DNA from: Aegilops tauschii subsp. strangulata
Taxonomy: Eukaryota; Streptophyta; Magnoliopsida; Poales; Poaceae
DNA length: 64,000 nt
Direction of reading: 5' to 3'
NCBI RefSeq assembly: GCF_002575655.3
Contig: NC_053040.3
Span: forward strand, 360,528,267 to 360,592,266
Under the pieces are notes generated by a model that was not told the DNA's origin, ran no database searches, and worked only from the letters and a program-made list of their open reading frames with translations. Of the stretch, positions 23,901-34,941 are shown one piece after another. The translations under genes and the position numbers were made by a program. Numbering within the stretch: position 1 is the first letter of the stretch; each line of letters begins with the position of its first letter.

Positions 23901-24862
23901 TATGGAATCAACATTTGACTTCGAAGCAACTCGAATACCACAAATAAAACAAAACAAAGGATTGGCTCGCAGAATAAGCCGGAACAAACATATGACAGAG
24001 ATTTCGTCCGAAGTTTTCGTGGTGGGGCCACACGGGCTCGATCGTACAGCACCATCATGTACAAGGCAGTGCACATGACATACGAAGCGTCCCCGAGTCG
24101 GCATAGCCAAGGACTCTTTAAGACACTACGAGACCACTGTAAAACCAACCGTGTACAGGCGGACCACTAGACGTCGAACCCCAATCTCATATCATGCATC
24201 TGTCGGAAAGATATCCTAAGAGCTACTTGAATTCCCACTTATAAACTCCCGAAACTTTCTGGTTATGCAATCTGGTGTTGGGGATACAGGGGACACAAAA
24301 TATATCACCCAAACTAACAATACCTAGATCCAGCTGTATCCATCCGTCAACACATAACCAAGAAAACTCCGGAAATCGTTTACCTCAACCTTCGAAAAGC
24401 ATCCGTTATACGAGTTATGGAAATACTCCCGAACTCCCGCCCCAGTACTGGGTGGCGTCGAGGTGATCTCACCAATAACTGCATAAAAGAGATTTCGATG
24501 TCGGCGAAACTCAGGTATTCCAGACCTGCAACGATAAAATTGTGACGACAACACCTCGGAGCTCAACTCCCCGGGACACTGCCACAACCCCTAAATGTCA
24601 GGAGGCACCAAGAACAATGTTCTCGTCACAAAACCATCGGAACGATTCCAAGATACCCGCGTGATCCTAAATTTTTTTTTTGTGAAATTTGAGGAGAGAA
24701 TAGTCAAACTTCTACGTCAGGAGACCTCACCAGAGCGACAAAGGGACTGAGGAGTAAAAAGAATCCTACTCTCCGATATATATAATCCTAAGACTAAACA
24801 TTTTTGTTCTAGACTCAACAACGCCAGCGATTCGATCAAGCAGGGGGCTCCTAAGTCGGGGA
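20922..24862 (-). other. Non-coding interior of the LARD-like element
   Basis: No credible protein on either strand. On the plus strand the phrase 'actccgg(tt)' followed by 'gaa/aaa' recurs dozens of times at irregular intervals of about 50-110 bases, together with 'caccg(g)t(a)agaa'. The part next to the 3' LTR reads on the minus strand GTAGTGGTGGAGTGT, the likely polypurine-type tract. The sequence could be a packaging or structural RNA domain. Confidence 0.75.
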
Positions 24863-24876
24863 TGGCTCTGATACCA
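24863..24876 (-). promoter_or_regulatory. Primer binding site, initiator tRNA-Met
   Basis: Minus strand TGGTATCAGAGCCA, three bases (AGT) after the LTR end. This is the standard plant initiator methionine tRNA primer complement. Confidence 0.92.
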
Positions 24877-24879
24877 ACT

Positions 24880-27800
24880 TGTAACACCCACGATGCGGCT
24901 ATATCTCCCACGTGTCGAGGCACGACTTAGAGGCATAACCGCATTGTGGTTTTGTCGCAAGAATGGTCATCTTCACACAATCCCATGTAATGAACAAGAA
25001 TGGGATAAAGAGTTGGCTTACAATCGCCACTTCACACAATACATGAATGAAATCATACATCATTCAAGATACACACATAGGTCCGACTACGGAACCAAAA
25101 GAAAAGAAGACAACCCAACTGCTAGATCCCTGACCGTCCCAACTGGGCACCACTACTGATCAATATGAAAAGAAACAACACAACGAACAAGATCTTCATC
25201 GAGCTCCCACTTGAGCTCAGTTGCGTCACCTGCACTGGTCTCATCGGCACCTGCAACTGTTTGGAAGTATCTGTGAGTCACGAGGACTCAGCAATCTCAC
25301 ACCCGCGAGATCAAGACTATTTAAGCTTATAGGAAAGAATGGGGTAGTGAAGTGGAGCTGCAGCAAGCACTAGCATATATGGTGGATAACATACGCAAGT
25401 GAGAGCGAGAAGAGAAGCAACGGAACGGTCGTGAACTAACAATGATCAAGAAGTGATCCTGAACTCCTACTTACGTCAAACATAACCCAGAAACCGTGTT
25501 CACTTCCCGGACTCCGCCGAGAAGAGACCATCACGGCTACACACGCGGTTGATGCGTTTTAATTAAGGTCAAGTGTCAAGTTCTCTACAACTGGATATTA
25601 ACAAATTCCCATCTGCCACATAACCGCGGGCATGGCTTTCGAAAGATAATACCCTGCAGGGGTGTCCCAACTTAGCCCATCATAAGCTCTCACGGTCAAC
25701 GAAGAATAAACCTTCTCCCAGGAAGACCCGATCAGTCTCGGAATCCCGGTTTACAAGACATTTCGACAATGGTAAAACAAGACCAGCAAAGCCGCCCGAT
25801 GTGCCGACAAATCCCGATAGGAGCTGCACATATCTCGTTCTCAGGGCAACACCAGATGAGACATCCTACGAGTAAAACCAGACCTCGAGTTTCCATGAGG
25901 GGGCCCCGCAGTCTACTCAGTTCGGACCAACACTCGAAGGAGCACTGGCCCGGGGGGGTTAAAATAAGATGACCCTTGAGTCTGCAGAACCCAAGGGAAA
26001 AGGGGATAGGTGGTAGCAAATGATAAAACCAAGGTTGGGCCTTGCTGGAGGAGTTTTATTCAAAGCGAACTGTCAAGGGGGTCCCATAAATCACCCGACC
26101 GTGTAAGGAACGCAAAATCAAGGAACATAATCCCGGCATATCAGTAACTAGGGCGGCAAGAGTGGAACAAAACACCAGGCATAAGGCCGAGCCTTCCACC
26201 CTTTACCAAGTATATAGATGCATTAATTAAATAAGAGATATTGTAATATCCCAACATAAACATAATCCAACATGGAGCAATCTTCATCCTCACCTGCAAC
26301 TAGCAACGCTATAAGAGGGGCTGAGCAAAAGCGGTAACATAGCCAAACAATGGTTTGCTAGGAAGGGTGAAGAGGTTAGGGGCTGACATGGCAGTATGGG
26401 AGGCATGATATAGCAAGTGGTAGGTAGCGTAGCATGGCAATAGAACGAGCAACTAGCAAAGCAAAGATAGAAGTGATTTCGAGGGGTGGTCATCTTGCCT
26501 GAGATCCCGCAAGGAAGAAGAACGAGTCCATGAAGAAGACAAACGGACGGAGTCGAACGAATCCTCACAACTCCGGAAAGAACCCGAAGCTAACGAGAGA
26601 AGCAATCCGGAAAGAAACAAACAACATAGTAAACAACCACCACAGAAACATGGCATGATGCACAAACAAGTATGATGCATGTCCGGTTTAATCAGGCATG
26701 GCATGGCAAAGTGCAACAAACAACACTACAAATTAAGTGGAGCTCAATATGCAACGAGTTGCATATTGACGAAACACCACATTCGACTTATTTAGTTCAC
26801 TCTTGTTTAAGTAACCAACAATATTAGATGTTATTAACCATGGCAAGAGGTGAAGCATATGGAAACTACCTATTTTAGGCAATTTAAATGAGGCCGGAAC
26901 AACAAACAACAATTTCCGAAAAATCCTCATATGCATATTTTGGAATTGGTACTGTTCTGTCTAAACCCATATTTTAATGTTGTTAAACAGCAAAAAGAAG
27001 TGCACCAAGTTAAACTAGGCATTTTTCTACCCCATTTACATATATAATTTATTAAAATCCGAGCTACGGCTATTTAGTTATGAAATAAATCATTTTAACA
27101 TATTATTCGAGCAAATTTAATCAAACAAAATTTTAAACAATTTTAACATGGGTGAAAGTGGCATATTATTAAACTACACAAAATTCTAAGCATTTTACAT
27201 GTTTAGCTTGTTTTAATCCGATGCACGGTTGTGGAGTTATTAAATGCATGAAGTGCAAGGGGTTTTCTGTAAAACAGTAATACCCTGGATAAATAGACAA
27301 ACTCGTCCAGAGGAAAAAACACAACACGGGCTGAGTTAGCACACTGCTGGGCCAGGGACTGGGCTGTGGCTCACATTGGGCCTGCAGGGACGTGCGGAGC
27401 TGGGCTCGCGGGCGAAGGGAGCTGGGCCTGCGCAGCTGTGACCCAGCCAATGCTCGCGGTCAACGGGGACCAGATCAGGCAAAGACTGGCGCTCGAGACG
27501 AACTAGAGGGGCGCCGTCCTCGTCAGGAACCGATGAAGACGACGGCGACAGGGACGGCGCCGAGGCAGTGAAGGCGAGCAGATCTGGGCGTCGGGGGTCC
27601 ATCTCCGGCGATGTTGGCGGCAGCTGGTTCTCCTGGTCAGAGAGGAAACGAGAGGGATGAGAGACAGAGGGGAAGACGAGCAGGAGAAGGACGGGAGGAG
27701 GGGGCACGTGACGGCGACGAGGCTGACGAAGTGGCCGTTGGGGGTCACGAAGCTCGTGTGCGACCAGAGGAGCTCGGGGGCTCGGGCGCGCGAGGCTGGA

Positions 27801-28761
27801 AGAAGCTCCGGCTGGTCGAGGGAGGAGGCGCAGGGCTGCTACGCTTGGGCGCTCGGCCTCCTGTTCGGTTGCTTCGGCCACGAGGACGAGGAGGCGGACA
27901 CACAAGGTGGAGCTCGGGCGCGCGAGAGACCCGGCGAGGACGCGGCTTGGGCTGCAGCCATCCATGGCGCTGCATTAGGAGGTCGAGAGGGAGATGTGAG
28001 GAACGGGAGGTGCAGGGGAAAACAGAGGAGCAGCAGCAGGGCATCTCATCGGTCCTGTGCTCCGGCGAGGTGGAACTCCGGCGTGGCACGCGAAGACGAC
28101 GGGATCCAGGGGAGGCACTAGTTGGCAGGGAGAGCTCGAGAGGGAGTTTGGATCGGGGGCGCGGGCACCTAGATCGAGGAGGAGCAGTGGGGAGCGCTGG
28201 ATGGATGGATCGGGCAGGAGGGACGGTGGTTGGCTCGGGATGGATCCCGAGAGAACAGTGGCGGCGGCGGTGAGATGGATGGGACAGGGGAGGATCCCTA
28301 GAAAATAGGGTTTGGTCTGATTATATAGCAGGTAGATTAGTTTAGGGGCTACTCGGGCCCTCCGATTATAATCGGGCGGTCGAGAATAAGTAGGCTAGAG
28401 CATCCAACAAAGAAAACGGTGATGTTTTGTAGATGTTAGGGGATGATCCGGACCCAACGGTAACGAAAGTCCGGTTCGGGTTCGGGACAAATTCCGGACA
28501 CGCGCGAGGGGGCGATGCACTGTGCAAAGAGGGACTCCGGTTTAAGCAAGAGGGAAAACGAAGAACGAGGTTGGTCTCGGAAGGGTCAGCGGAAGCAAGG
28601 GGGGCGCGGCCACTACGAGGGGATGCAAGTTTTAAAACATGGCGGCAACGAAGTGCCGATGCAATGCAAATGATGCGATGATGAAAGCAACACAAAAAAA
28701 ATAACCGAGCTGACACGCAAAACATCGAACGCATCTGGAGCGTCGGTCTCGAGGCGTCACA
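24880..28761 (-). repeat. 5' LTR of the LARD-like element
   Basis: Minus-strand TGTGACGCCTCGAGACC...GGGTGTTACA. The TATA-like box is at about 28319-28328 (minus). It is followed on the minus strand by AGT and the methionine-tRNA primer site, which identifies it as the 5' LTR. Confidence 0.9.
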
Positions 28762-28766
28762 TGGAG

Positions 28767-28821
28767 GTCGTGGAGGCGATGAAGAAGCAGTTACGACTCC
28801 GCGGCCAGCAACCCTTCATGT
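28767..28821 (+). pseudogene. Coiled-coil coding fragment, right part
   Basis: After the target duplication the frame continues VVEAMKKQLRLRGQQPFM and stops at TAG (28819-28821). Joining it to the left part at the duplicated TGGAG keeps the frame, so the 11.7-kb element landed close to the 3' end of an open reading frame. The next 150 bases are T-rich ('tcttccttctttttttgggg') and may be an old 3' untranslated region. Confidence 0.6.
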
Positions 28822-30269
28822 AGTGAGAGCAGCACCCTAGACTTGTGTGTGCGTCTTCCTTCTTTTTTTGGGGTGATAATTTTCCTTCTTATTTTGCTCC
28901 TGTGTTTCTTCTTTTGCTTCGGGTGTTTCGCCGCACATGTCACCTTCTCTGCGAGGCATGAATAGAACAATGCTAAAAATGAGATGACTAGCAAATTAGA
29001 TCATTCTTTATCGCCAATAGAACAATGCCTCTTGCTAGTAATATATAATAAGAGTAGAGAGTAGAGGATATGGAACTGGGCTGCCGTGTTTCGTGCTCCT
29101 CCATCGTGCTCCAGTGGAAAACTTGAGTATACCGCACGGTTCTTTGCTCCTCCTCAGGTCGTTGGCACATTTATACGAGTAGTCAAATCACAAGGCCCCA
29201 CCTTACAGCAGTAATGAGCTGTCAAATCACAAAGTCCCTCGCCTCTCTTGAAACCGACCTAGCTAGACTGCCCCGCCCTCTAGCCTTTTAAAAATGTATA
29301 CTTTTGTACACTAGTAGGATCGATGCATTGCGCCATGGAGCAAAACTAACAAGATGAAATTAAAGAAAAAAGCTGGCACATATAGAGAGCGCTCGTCGCC
29401 AAATTATGCATATAGTACTATTAAAAAAGCTAGTACGTGCTTAAATGGGGTGCTAAATTATATTAAGAAATTAGCATACCTATTTAATTCTTGGGTTCTT
29501 ATTATTTATGCCACTAGTTTGTGTATCACTACTTAGTTTTGCCATTAGAAGTTACAACTACTCAAAAATGCCATCGATTCGTGACATGCCTGCTCAAAAT
29601 GCAATTAGATATCTCAAAAATGTCATCGTTAAGTTAGATGTTTGCTCAAAAATGCCATTAGACATTGTGATTTTCACGTCAAAACCGTTGACCACGTTAC
29701 ATGACAAAAATAAGCCGATTCTTACGATGATAAGTGTGGCCGCGCTTGTCAGGAGTAACCAAGTGAACAATTTTACAGGAAAATAAGAACGCTGTTGGGA
29801 TCAAGTAGGCCCCACACTTTATTTTACTGTAGTGAGATAGAGGGAGAGCTGGCATGTTGGTCCATCGGTATTTATGGCATTATAACATGGAAAAAGAGAT
29901 TTGAGTCACAATAATGGTGTCCAGCACAACACACCCCTCAAATAAAACTAAGCACCCTGAAATTCTTTGACAAAACTAAGCCCCCTGAAATTCTTTGACA
30001 ACTAAACTGCTGGCTATATGATGTTGGCCATATATATTGTATGTATATAATGTGAAGAAACGAGTGGTAGTCGTAGTACTATACCAACTAAAAGATGAAC
30101 TGTAAGAAATACTAGTATGTACGTACTGAAGAGTTAAAGTAAATACTAGTATGTACGTACTTAAGCACAACACACCCCTCAAATAAAACTAAGCACGCCA
30201 GAAATTAAACTAAGCAACTAATCCAATAGACACTGCATTAGAACCACCATGAGCAACGACACTGCCACC
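28822..30269. other. Low-copy intergenic stretch with small repeats
   Basis: No gene recognised. 29185-29345 is similar to 32060-32285 (see findings). 29560-29660 has three copies of 'ctcaaaaatg(c/t)cat'. 'acacacccctcaaataaaactaagcac' occurs at about 29930 and again at 30171, and 'aatactagtatgtacgtact' occurs twice near 30109 and 30141. These lie just downstream of the exonuclease gene. Confidence 0.5.
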
Positions 30270-30989
30270 TTACTCGGAGTCCTCGTCCACGTCCTTGACT
30301 TCGTCCTTGTCACTCTTCCTCTTGGCGGATACTTCTTTGCTTGAACCGCACACTTGGCTCTTGCTCTTTATCTAACCCTTGTAGATATTGAAACAAAGGT
30401 AGCCATCCATTGCAGCATAGTGGATGTGGTCTATATCTAGTACATTCCACTGCCATGCACGATGAAACGTGTGCGGAGGTTTGTTCGGTGTACCGTACGA
30501 AGGATGAACCATGGCTCCTGCCAGGGTCAACATTGAAGGCTTATCACGGGAGTACACCAGCCCATTATTCTGGAGGTCGAAGGGTTTTCCTACAACAAGG
30601 CCTAACCGTTCTAGGACTCCTATGTCGTTCGTAAAGTCTACAGTAACGAATTTGAGTCGGCCGCCCTTGAGGAACTTCTTAAATTGCTCGATCTCAACGT
30701 CGGCATGGCATATGTGGTAGACCAAGCATATGTCATGCACGCAAACCTGGATCACGGAGGGCTTCTTCCTCTCTTCGTCCTTTAGATTCTTCTCTTTTCC
30801 CAGGACTGTGGTGTACTCAACATCTAGCCCAGCGACCCACTCATCATTTGAGTTTTCGAACATGCGTCTGAAGCGATCAAGGCATCCTTTCACCGTCGCG
30901 GAAGAACGGGTGTAGATGACGTCGAACTCATCGCCGGTGATGGTTCTAACCTTGTACTCACCACCGACCATCAAGATTTGGGACGCCAT
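30270..30989 (-). CDS. 3'-5' exonuclease domain protein (RNase D/WRN-like), premature TAG
   Basis: Single-exon gene read on the minus strand from ATG at 30989. It has the DEDD exonuclease motifs: ExoI in WVAGLDVEYTTV (residues about 51-62, D-x-E), ExoII in FVTVDFTNDIGVLERLG (about 112-128), and ExoIII in HYAAMDGYLCFNIYKG (about 190-205, YxxxD type with Tyr and Asp present). The family removes nucleotides from nucleic-acid 3' ends, and many short plant members have no tested substrate. After 205 codons there is TAG (30372-30374). The same frame then stays open for 33 more codons (KSKSQVCGSSKEVSAKRKSD, then an Asp/Glu-rich end) to TAA at 30270-30272. This basic-acidic tail looks like real coding sequence, so TAG probably replaced a Trp codon (TGG) after KG. 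The catalytic domain is still complete. A nuclear-targeting-like KRK would be lost. Confidence 0.85.
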
Positions 30990-31109
30990 GGATTTGGGAG
31001 GAGGGTTAGGATTAGTGGAACTGCCGTAATGTGAAAGGACGGGATGACTAGGAGCGGTTTATCGATTGTAAAAATGCCGAGTGGGGGGTGCGTGCGAACA
31101 GCAGGGTAG

Positions 31110-31140
31110 TGGCTTGCCTGGTGGATAAATAGATTCATGC
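31110..31140 (-). promoter_or_regulatory. Possible TATA region of the exonuclease gene
   Basis: Minus strand 'gaatctatttatccacc', about 135 bases before the ATG, is the only TATA-like element in the near upstream region. The position fits a leader of about 100 bases. Confidence 0.4.
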
Positions 31141-31235
31141 ACAGTACTATGGCGGCCCAATTAGATGTCATGTCTACTCGACGCCCCATTAAATGGCTTT
31201 CGATGTCATGTCAAGCGTCGGGAAAAATTGCAGGT

Positions 31236-31401
31236 GATACGAAGCTTCCGAGAGCCCTTGGATCTGAGATCGAATGGTTGCATGGCGTGATTCTAGACCT
31301 ATGGGTGAATATCCTATCCTGGAGAGTTATTCTGCAAATTTTCAGCAACTTAGCATGCGACCGTTCGATCTCAGATCCAAGGGCTGCCAGCAGCCCGTAT
31401 C
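31236..31401. mobile_element. Foldback element (MITE-like), 166 bp
   Basis: GATACG at the left and CGTATC at the right, with a second, longer inverted match inside: 'agcccttggatctgagatcg' against 'cgatctcagatccaagggct', then 'aatggttgcatg' against 'catgcgaccgtt'. A clear target duplication could not be fixed. It lies about 250 bases upstream of the exonuclease ATG. Confidence 0.65.
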
Positions 31402-32769
31402 ATGGTCACGCCTACCACGACCGTCGCCTCGCTCGCGCGGTAGCGCCCATGGAGATTTAACACGGTGCGTTATGCTATCTGATGTTGGCATGTCATACAT
31501 AGTCATCACTTAGTCACTCATACTACAACAAGGTTAGCTATAAGGTTGGCTATAAGAGTATTTTTTGTTTACTTCTCTCTATCTCTTTCTTCGTATTAGT
31601 ATTTATTGCATTTGCCAAGGAGTGACCTCTTCCAATGAAATGGTGCTTAGATTAGGTGCTATGGGCATTAAATGGCTTAGCAACTCAAGTCCCCAATGCA
31701 TAGGTGCTTAGTTTTTTGTTGCTAAGTTTGTTTCATCTAGGTACACGCGCTTAGAACCGTTTCTTCCTGGGGTCACCAAACTAGTCTCTCTCTTCTTAAT
31801 TAACTTGCCACATCAGATTTTATGCCTATGTGTGGCAGGCTTAGCACCTGTAGGATCAAGTACAATAGTGGGATATAAGCCCGCTTTACATGGCATTTTT
31901 GCATATGTGGGGGAAAGAGGCAAGGAAAAAGTGGAGGAGTGGGCTCTCAAGCAAGAGCCAACCTCTACATGGTGGAGCATCGGGAGAGGAACCTGTATGG
32001 AGGTGGTCAGGAATCGGGAGACTCACACCGGTCATAGCACCGCAGTTAAAATCATAATGGCAAGTCAAATCACCGGGCCCCACCTGTCCAGCTGTAACTC
32101 GCTGTCAAATCACACAGCCCTACGTTTGCAGCAGCCTACTCCCTCGTCTTCTCGCGTCTCTGTCGAACCGACTAGGCGGAATTGTCCCGCCTACCACGCG
32201 GGAAAAGCCCTGCCCTCGACTTTTAAATAGTACAGTATACTAATTTTGTATCCATGGATTGCGCCATGGAGCAAAGCTTCAAGAAAACGGCGGCACACAT
32301 TTACAGAGTACAGTATACAGCACGCCCGTCGCATTCACGTCGCACCCCAGATGGTCAGTTGGTTTGGCACGCCGCTCTCCGAATGGAACGCGCGTCATAT
32401 TGCGTTTGCACACACATGTGGGACCGCAATTGAGAACCGACCATAGGCACACTCCCCGGCCCCGCAAGTCGGGTGAGTTAATAGAAGAGTGAGACGAGCG
32501 ATAGTAAGAGAAGTGTTGTACAGACATTGGTCGAGGCCTCGACGTTGGTGCCTGGACAATCCCTGCATGACACGAAAGATCAGTTCGTCCAGGCATGTGA
32601 CCAGACTCCAGCAGACACGCCTGGATTGGCTATCGTCTACATGTCGTGCAGGCTGTGTTGTACAAGGCTGTAGTTCTGGTGAGAAATCTAAAAAAAGGTT
32701 TCTTGGCATCTCACAAAATTAGGTGTCATGTGCTTCGGATCACTGCGAGGGTTAAACAGCGACAACTGA
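31402..32769. other. Intergenic stretch with a gene-like promoter block
   Basis: No protein recognised. 32060-32285 matches 29185-29345: 'gtcaaatcac', 'ggccccacct', 'gaaccgacta/gaccgac', a TATA-like 'ttttaaa', then 'gcattgcgccatggagcaaa' or 'ggattgcgccatggagcaaa'. 'gtacagtatac' repeats at about 32230 and 32309. Short frames after that ATG are not convincing. Confidence 0.4.
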
Positions 32770-32996
32770 GGGTGTGTTTGGTTGTGTTCTCGTCTCATCA
32801 TGGTTGTTCCCTCTTCATGCATGCTCAACTCAACACCCCTCTTCATGCATGCTCTCTTCATGCATGCTTTAGTGTATTTGTGCTAAGCTGGTGTGGACTC
32901 ATGCACCCTCCATATACTCTACCAAACATCCAAAAGTGGGTCGAGAAGGGAACTCTTGGGCTCATGCACCCTTCATACACCCTACCAAACACACCC
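32770..32996. mobile_element. MITE with GGGTGTGTTTGG termini, 227 bp
   Basis: GGGTGTGTTTGGTTG at the left and CTACCAAACACACCC at the right form terminal inverted repeats, flanked by TGA at 32767-32769 and 32997-32999. A 3-bp duplication fits the PIF/Harbinger group, although TGA is not the usual TWA. Inside, 'cttcatgcatgct' repeats three times, and a 'ctcatgcaccct.catayaccctaccaaaca' duplication is present. Confidence 0.8.
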
Positions 32997-33000
32997 TGAG

Positions 33001-33315
33001 TTCCTCCAAGGCGCTAGTCATGGGGGCCACATGCATGAAGACTACTCGGCTGCCATCTATGTCAAGCCGGCTATGTTAATTAGGGCATCTATCGATGGAC
33101 CCCTTTTCTACGAGTTAATCTTTAATTGAGCTATGATCCTCGTCTAGTTTGTCCGTCGGGATTCATGTTGTCTCCTTCTGGCAGTGAGGTTATGGTTTCT
33201 TGTCATGTTATAATCCAGTGCTTCAGATAAAAATGAGGACAAATGCGCCTCCGGGGCATGTGCATGAAGACAGTCATTGACGAGGTCAAGCCAACTCCGG
33301 TAGACACAAGAAAAC
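33001..33315. other. Spacer before the third family locus, nothing recognised
   Basis: No gene, terminus or repeat could be supported here. 'catgcatgaaga' occurs near 33031 and a similar 'catgtgcatgaaga' at 33256. Confidence 0.4.
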
Positions 33316-33443
33316 TAGTAGTACTCCACTATATAGGCAGGAGCCTCCATGCTTGCTTGCTAGTGTTTCTCTCTTCACACTGTCTTGTCCTCTCCAGATC
33401 TAAACACGATAGTGGTGGCCACACTCTCTCTCTCTGCTCAACG

Positions 33444-33682
33444 ATGGTCATAGATCCAGTCGGATCCTCACAGCCGGGGAAGGTGAGAAGGTGCAACGTT
33501 CACGCGGTCGTCCTCGGCGATGGCTCTTACCCACTGCCGGCGCATGCCGATCAGCTTGCCTTGCCGTTCTATCCCAAGCACCGCTGGCTAGGGAGGGCCT
33601 CCAACCCCTTCTTCCTCGTTGCCGTAGTGTGGGCAGATCCGGCCTCCCACCGCCCAGCTAGCGACATCCCGGTGACCCTCAG
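33444..33682 (+). CDS. Exon 1 of family locus 3, unknown protein
   Basis: Starts MVIDPVGSSQPGKVRRCNVH, continues AVVLGDGSYPLPAHADQLAL and RASNPFFLVAVVWAD, and ends at the donor CCCTCAG/GTATAA. The 239-nt open exon aligns with the exon-1 remnants at 3.49-3.71 and 6.34-6.55 kb: GK, the motif (G/A)(D/K)G.(Y/N)PLxAH, the RA.(N/D)P.FF block and the same donor. I do not recognise the fold. The conserved spacing and shared donor are the evidence that it is or was a real exon. Confidence 0.55.
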
Positions 33683-34567
33683 GTATAACTTCCTTCGAAA
33701 CCGCCCCCCTCGTAGATAGGATCGATCGGCTATTCGAAAGCCACCTAAATTTTTACTGTTAAGAGGTAAAACTAGTTCATGCACTCGAATCTAGTACTAC
33801 TTGGTTCAAACAAGGAAGAAAGGGGGTGGGGGTGGGGGTGGGGGAAGATTTGTAATCTGAATCTAGGACTTGGTCGAAAGAGGAAATAATGGGGGCGAAA
33901 AGTAGCAGAGACTGGCTATCTAACTGGTCTCTAGGTCTAATAGGGAAATAAAGGGAAACACAGTACAAACTCAATATAAACCCAATCTATTGGTTGAAAA
34001 AGGAAAGAAAGTGGGGACTGGGGGACAAGTCAACAAAGTAAGTCCAGCAGTAGATTTGCTAGCCTCACACAGTATAAGGTGGCTATACCGAACAAAAATG
34101 GGACCAACCCAGATATCCTGTTCTGATGTTTGTTGCCCCGAGCCACTCTTATGTAATGCCACTGGTAAAATGTAGCAGTTGCACTGCTAAATGTAAGGAC
34201 ACGTTAAACCAATGTTGCTGGTAAAATGAAGCAATGGCACCATTAAAGTAATGTCGTATTTAACGGTTGTCATAGTTAATCCTAATGCCCACACTAATAT
34301 CTAGCAATGCTGCTGCTTTAGAAATTGCTACTGTCCTTGTAGGATTGCCATTCAGATAAGGAACATGCTTCTTTTCATTTGATGTATGTTTCATCACTTG
34401 TTTGTCACCCTCCTTTCCACCTTTTTTGTGCAAACAGAGACATACATTTCACGCTTGATCTTAGTTGAACTGGACAAATGATATCCAAATTATAGTTGAA
34501 CATTCCAGGAGCTTCACAACCAACCTTGATGTTGCTCAATTTTATTGCAACTAATGAAGAAGAAGCT

Positions 34568-34625
34568 CTGTGGGTTTCGTTTTCTGATGGAAATGGAACC
34601 GGGGCTGGAGCCCTTTTCTTAAAAA
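34568..34625 (+). mobile_element. Tiny 5'-truncated LINE tail with target duplication
   Basis: 58 bp ending 'cccttttcttaaaaaa' (poly-A), flanked by 'aatgaagaagaagct' (34553-34567) and 'aatgaagaagaagtt' (34626-34640). The 15-bp duplication and the A tail are the signature of target-primed reverse transcription. The text 'atggaaatggaaccggggct' resembles Triticeae LINE 3' ends. Confidence 0.85.
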
Positions 34626-34941
34626 AATGAAGAAGAAGTTGCTAGCTCATGGGACATTGCTTCATTTTAGGTGAACTGCACCAAAAGGTCCGATGAATTG
34701 AATCATCCATATTGGTGAACAGTGTCATCCCCTCTACGATGGCGTTGACTGCAGACATGGTTCCCATCACAAGGTATGTTCCTTTTTGGTTTGACCATTT
34801 GCCAAAGATCCTGCATGTTGAGTCTGCTCTTGTGCTACTGTTTTGGCACTGCCATGATAAAGCAGTAATTATTTTTTTGCACCTTAATCGAGTGGCACTA
34901 GTAATTTGAGGCAATGTTTTGGCACCGCTAGTGGCACTGAT

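Larger units (their letters stand above)
17038..28761 (-). mobile_element. LARD-like non-autonomous LTR retrotransposon, 11.7 kb, complete
   Basis: Long direct repeats 17038-20921 (3884 bp) and 24880-28761 (3882 bp) flank a 3958-bp interior without coding sequence. A 5-bp duplication TGGAG lies at 17033-17037 and 28762-28766. The primer site (24863-24876, minus strand TGGTATCAGAGCCA) matches initiator methionine tRNA and sets the orientation as minus. The size plan (very long LTRs, about 4-kb non-coding interior, no gag or pol) matches Large Retrotransposon Derivatives described in barley and wheat, such as Sukkula. That family name is a guess. Proteins for mobility must come from a related gypsy in trans. 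Hand comparison of the first 1.1 kb of the LTRs shows about a dozen differences, so the insertion is young. Confidence 0.9.
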
